Shown here in pieces: positions 63,366-64,000 of a stretch of 64,000 nucleotides of DNA. The translations under genes were made by a program, and so were the position numbers. This DNA is from Amaranthus tricolor (lineage: Eukaryota; Streptophyta; Magnoliopsida; Caryophyllales; Amaranthaceae). Position 1 is the stretch's first letter. Every line of letters starts with the position of its first letter. Below the pieces are notes generated by a model, which saw only the letters and a list, made by a program, of their open reading frames with translations, searched no databases and had not been told where the DNA came from. The stretch lies in assembly GCF_026212465.1 (NCBI RefSeq), contig NC_080049.1:9962552-10026551 (forward strand). The letters are read 5' to 3'.

Positions 63366-64000
63366 ATTTTAAAAATGTGAGTACAATTTTCGGCAGCATT
63401 TTCACTAAAAATCGAGGGTGTGACGGAATATAAAGCACAATAAAATAACTAAACTCATTCAAGGCATCATCGCCTTTAAAATCTCTTATTACAACAGAAT
63501 GATTCATCATCAGCTCCCCAAATCATCATGACAAGCATGGATCGTGGTCTCAGTGTTAACGCTTGAGTTTTTAAAAAAATAAAACACTTCAAAAACATAC
63601 AAGACCATAACTACGTAGCGGAATTATGAAAATACAACGCTGGACACAATGCCTCATACCAAAAGCATATACAACCTAAAATTTACAAAAGACATAAAAG
63701 AGCTATGAAGTCAAAAGACCAATGCATAACTCGTGTTATGCTTCACACTCATCACTCTCCCCCAATGCAATGCAGAAGAAGCTCCAATACCTGTTACTCT
63801 TATCTAGGACGATCCTGCTGCTCAACATCCGACCATAAGCCAAATGTATCATAGCAGAAACATCATAGAAAGTGATAATAAATCAAACATAAACACAAAT
63901 AGATACACGTTAGTAACTAACACCAAATATAATAAGGTCAATAGAGCTAACATTATGTTATACAACTGTATAAAGATGATTTCCTAAAACACAAAGCATG
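63366..64000 (-). mobile_element. Partial copy of the LTR family of 2504-9717, continuing past the window
   Basis: It matches the reverse complement of the inner LTR's 3' part (about 5890-6490): GTGAGTAC..TTTTCGGCAGCAT, ATCGTGGT..CAGTGTTAACG, AACTACGTAGCGGAA, CTTCACACTCATCACT, GCAATGCAGAAGAAGCTCC and GATCCTGCTGCTCAACAT. The last ~140 bp of the LTR are missing or unrecognisable on its left side. Orientation is the same as the outer insertion. Confidence 0.8.

Overview
This is nuclear DNA from a flowering plant, almost certainly a eudicot. It is AT-rich, has spliced genes with 80 bp to 3 kb introns, and carries plant-only families: TTL-type TPR/thioredoxin-like, GT31 galactosyltransferase, plant mobile domain, and CACTA, PIF/Harbinger, MULE, hAT, Stowaway and Ty3/gypsy elements. 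I cannot fix the species. No rRNA, tRNA or CRISPR was seen.

Only two ordinary host genes are present, both on the minus strand. The first is a seven-exon TTL gene (22635-26315, 680 aa). The second is a seven-exon beta-1,3-galactosyltransferase-like gene (39361-47900, 349 aa), one of whose introns appears to use a GC donor. Their closest Arabidopsis relatives are, from memory, also neighbours, so the pair looks like an old conserved block, here pushed 13 kb apart by transposons.

Layout. (1) 1-16064: the 3' part of a decayed CACTA (En/Spm) element, with TNP2-like and TNPA-like pseudogenes and a recognisable CACTA 3' terminus. It is split by a composite LTR insertion (2504-9717, TSD AAAGC) and by a second LTR (11851-14988, TSD GTATC). 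The composite is one LTR lying inside another of the same family in opposite orientation, giving inverted arms of about 3 kb. (2) 16065-22634: Stowaway MITEs and a gutted hAT element. (3) 22635-26315: the TTL gene. (4) 27340-38600: a decayed minus-strand Ty3/gypsy pol, cut in its RNase H by a solo-LTR-like element (28214-34858) that is itself cut by a PIF/Harbinger element (28377-32689, TSD TTA), followed by a second gypsy fragment. (5) 39361-47900: the galactosyltransferase gene. (6) 48000-54397: LTR-like noncoding DNA and a non-autonomous MULE with long TIRs (52079-53107). (7) 54407-61128: a nearly intact 6.7 kb MULE with a perfect 9-bp TSD. It carries a transposase-OTU protease fusion on the plus strand and a convergent plant-mobile-domain gene on the minus strand. 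GC-rich repeat and palindrome modules of related sequence sit near the 5' ends of both genes. (8) 61138-64000: noncoding DNA, then another partial copy of the LTR family seen in region 1.

The most interesting unit is the MULE (region 7). Exon boundaries were set by reading frame, splice consensus and remembered family sequences, not by transcripts.
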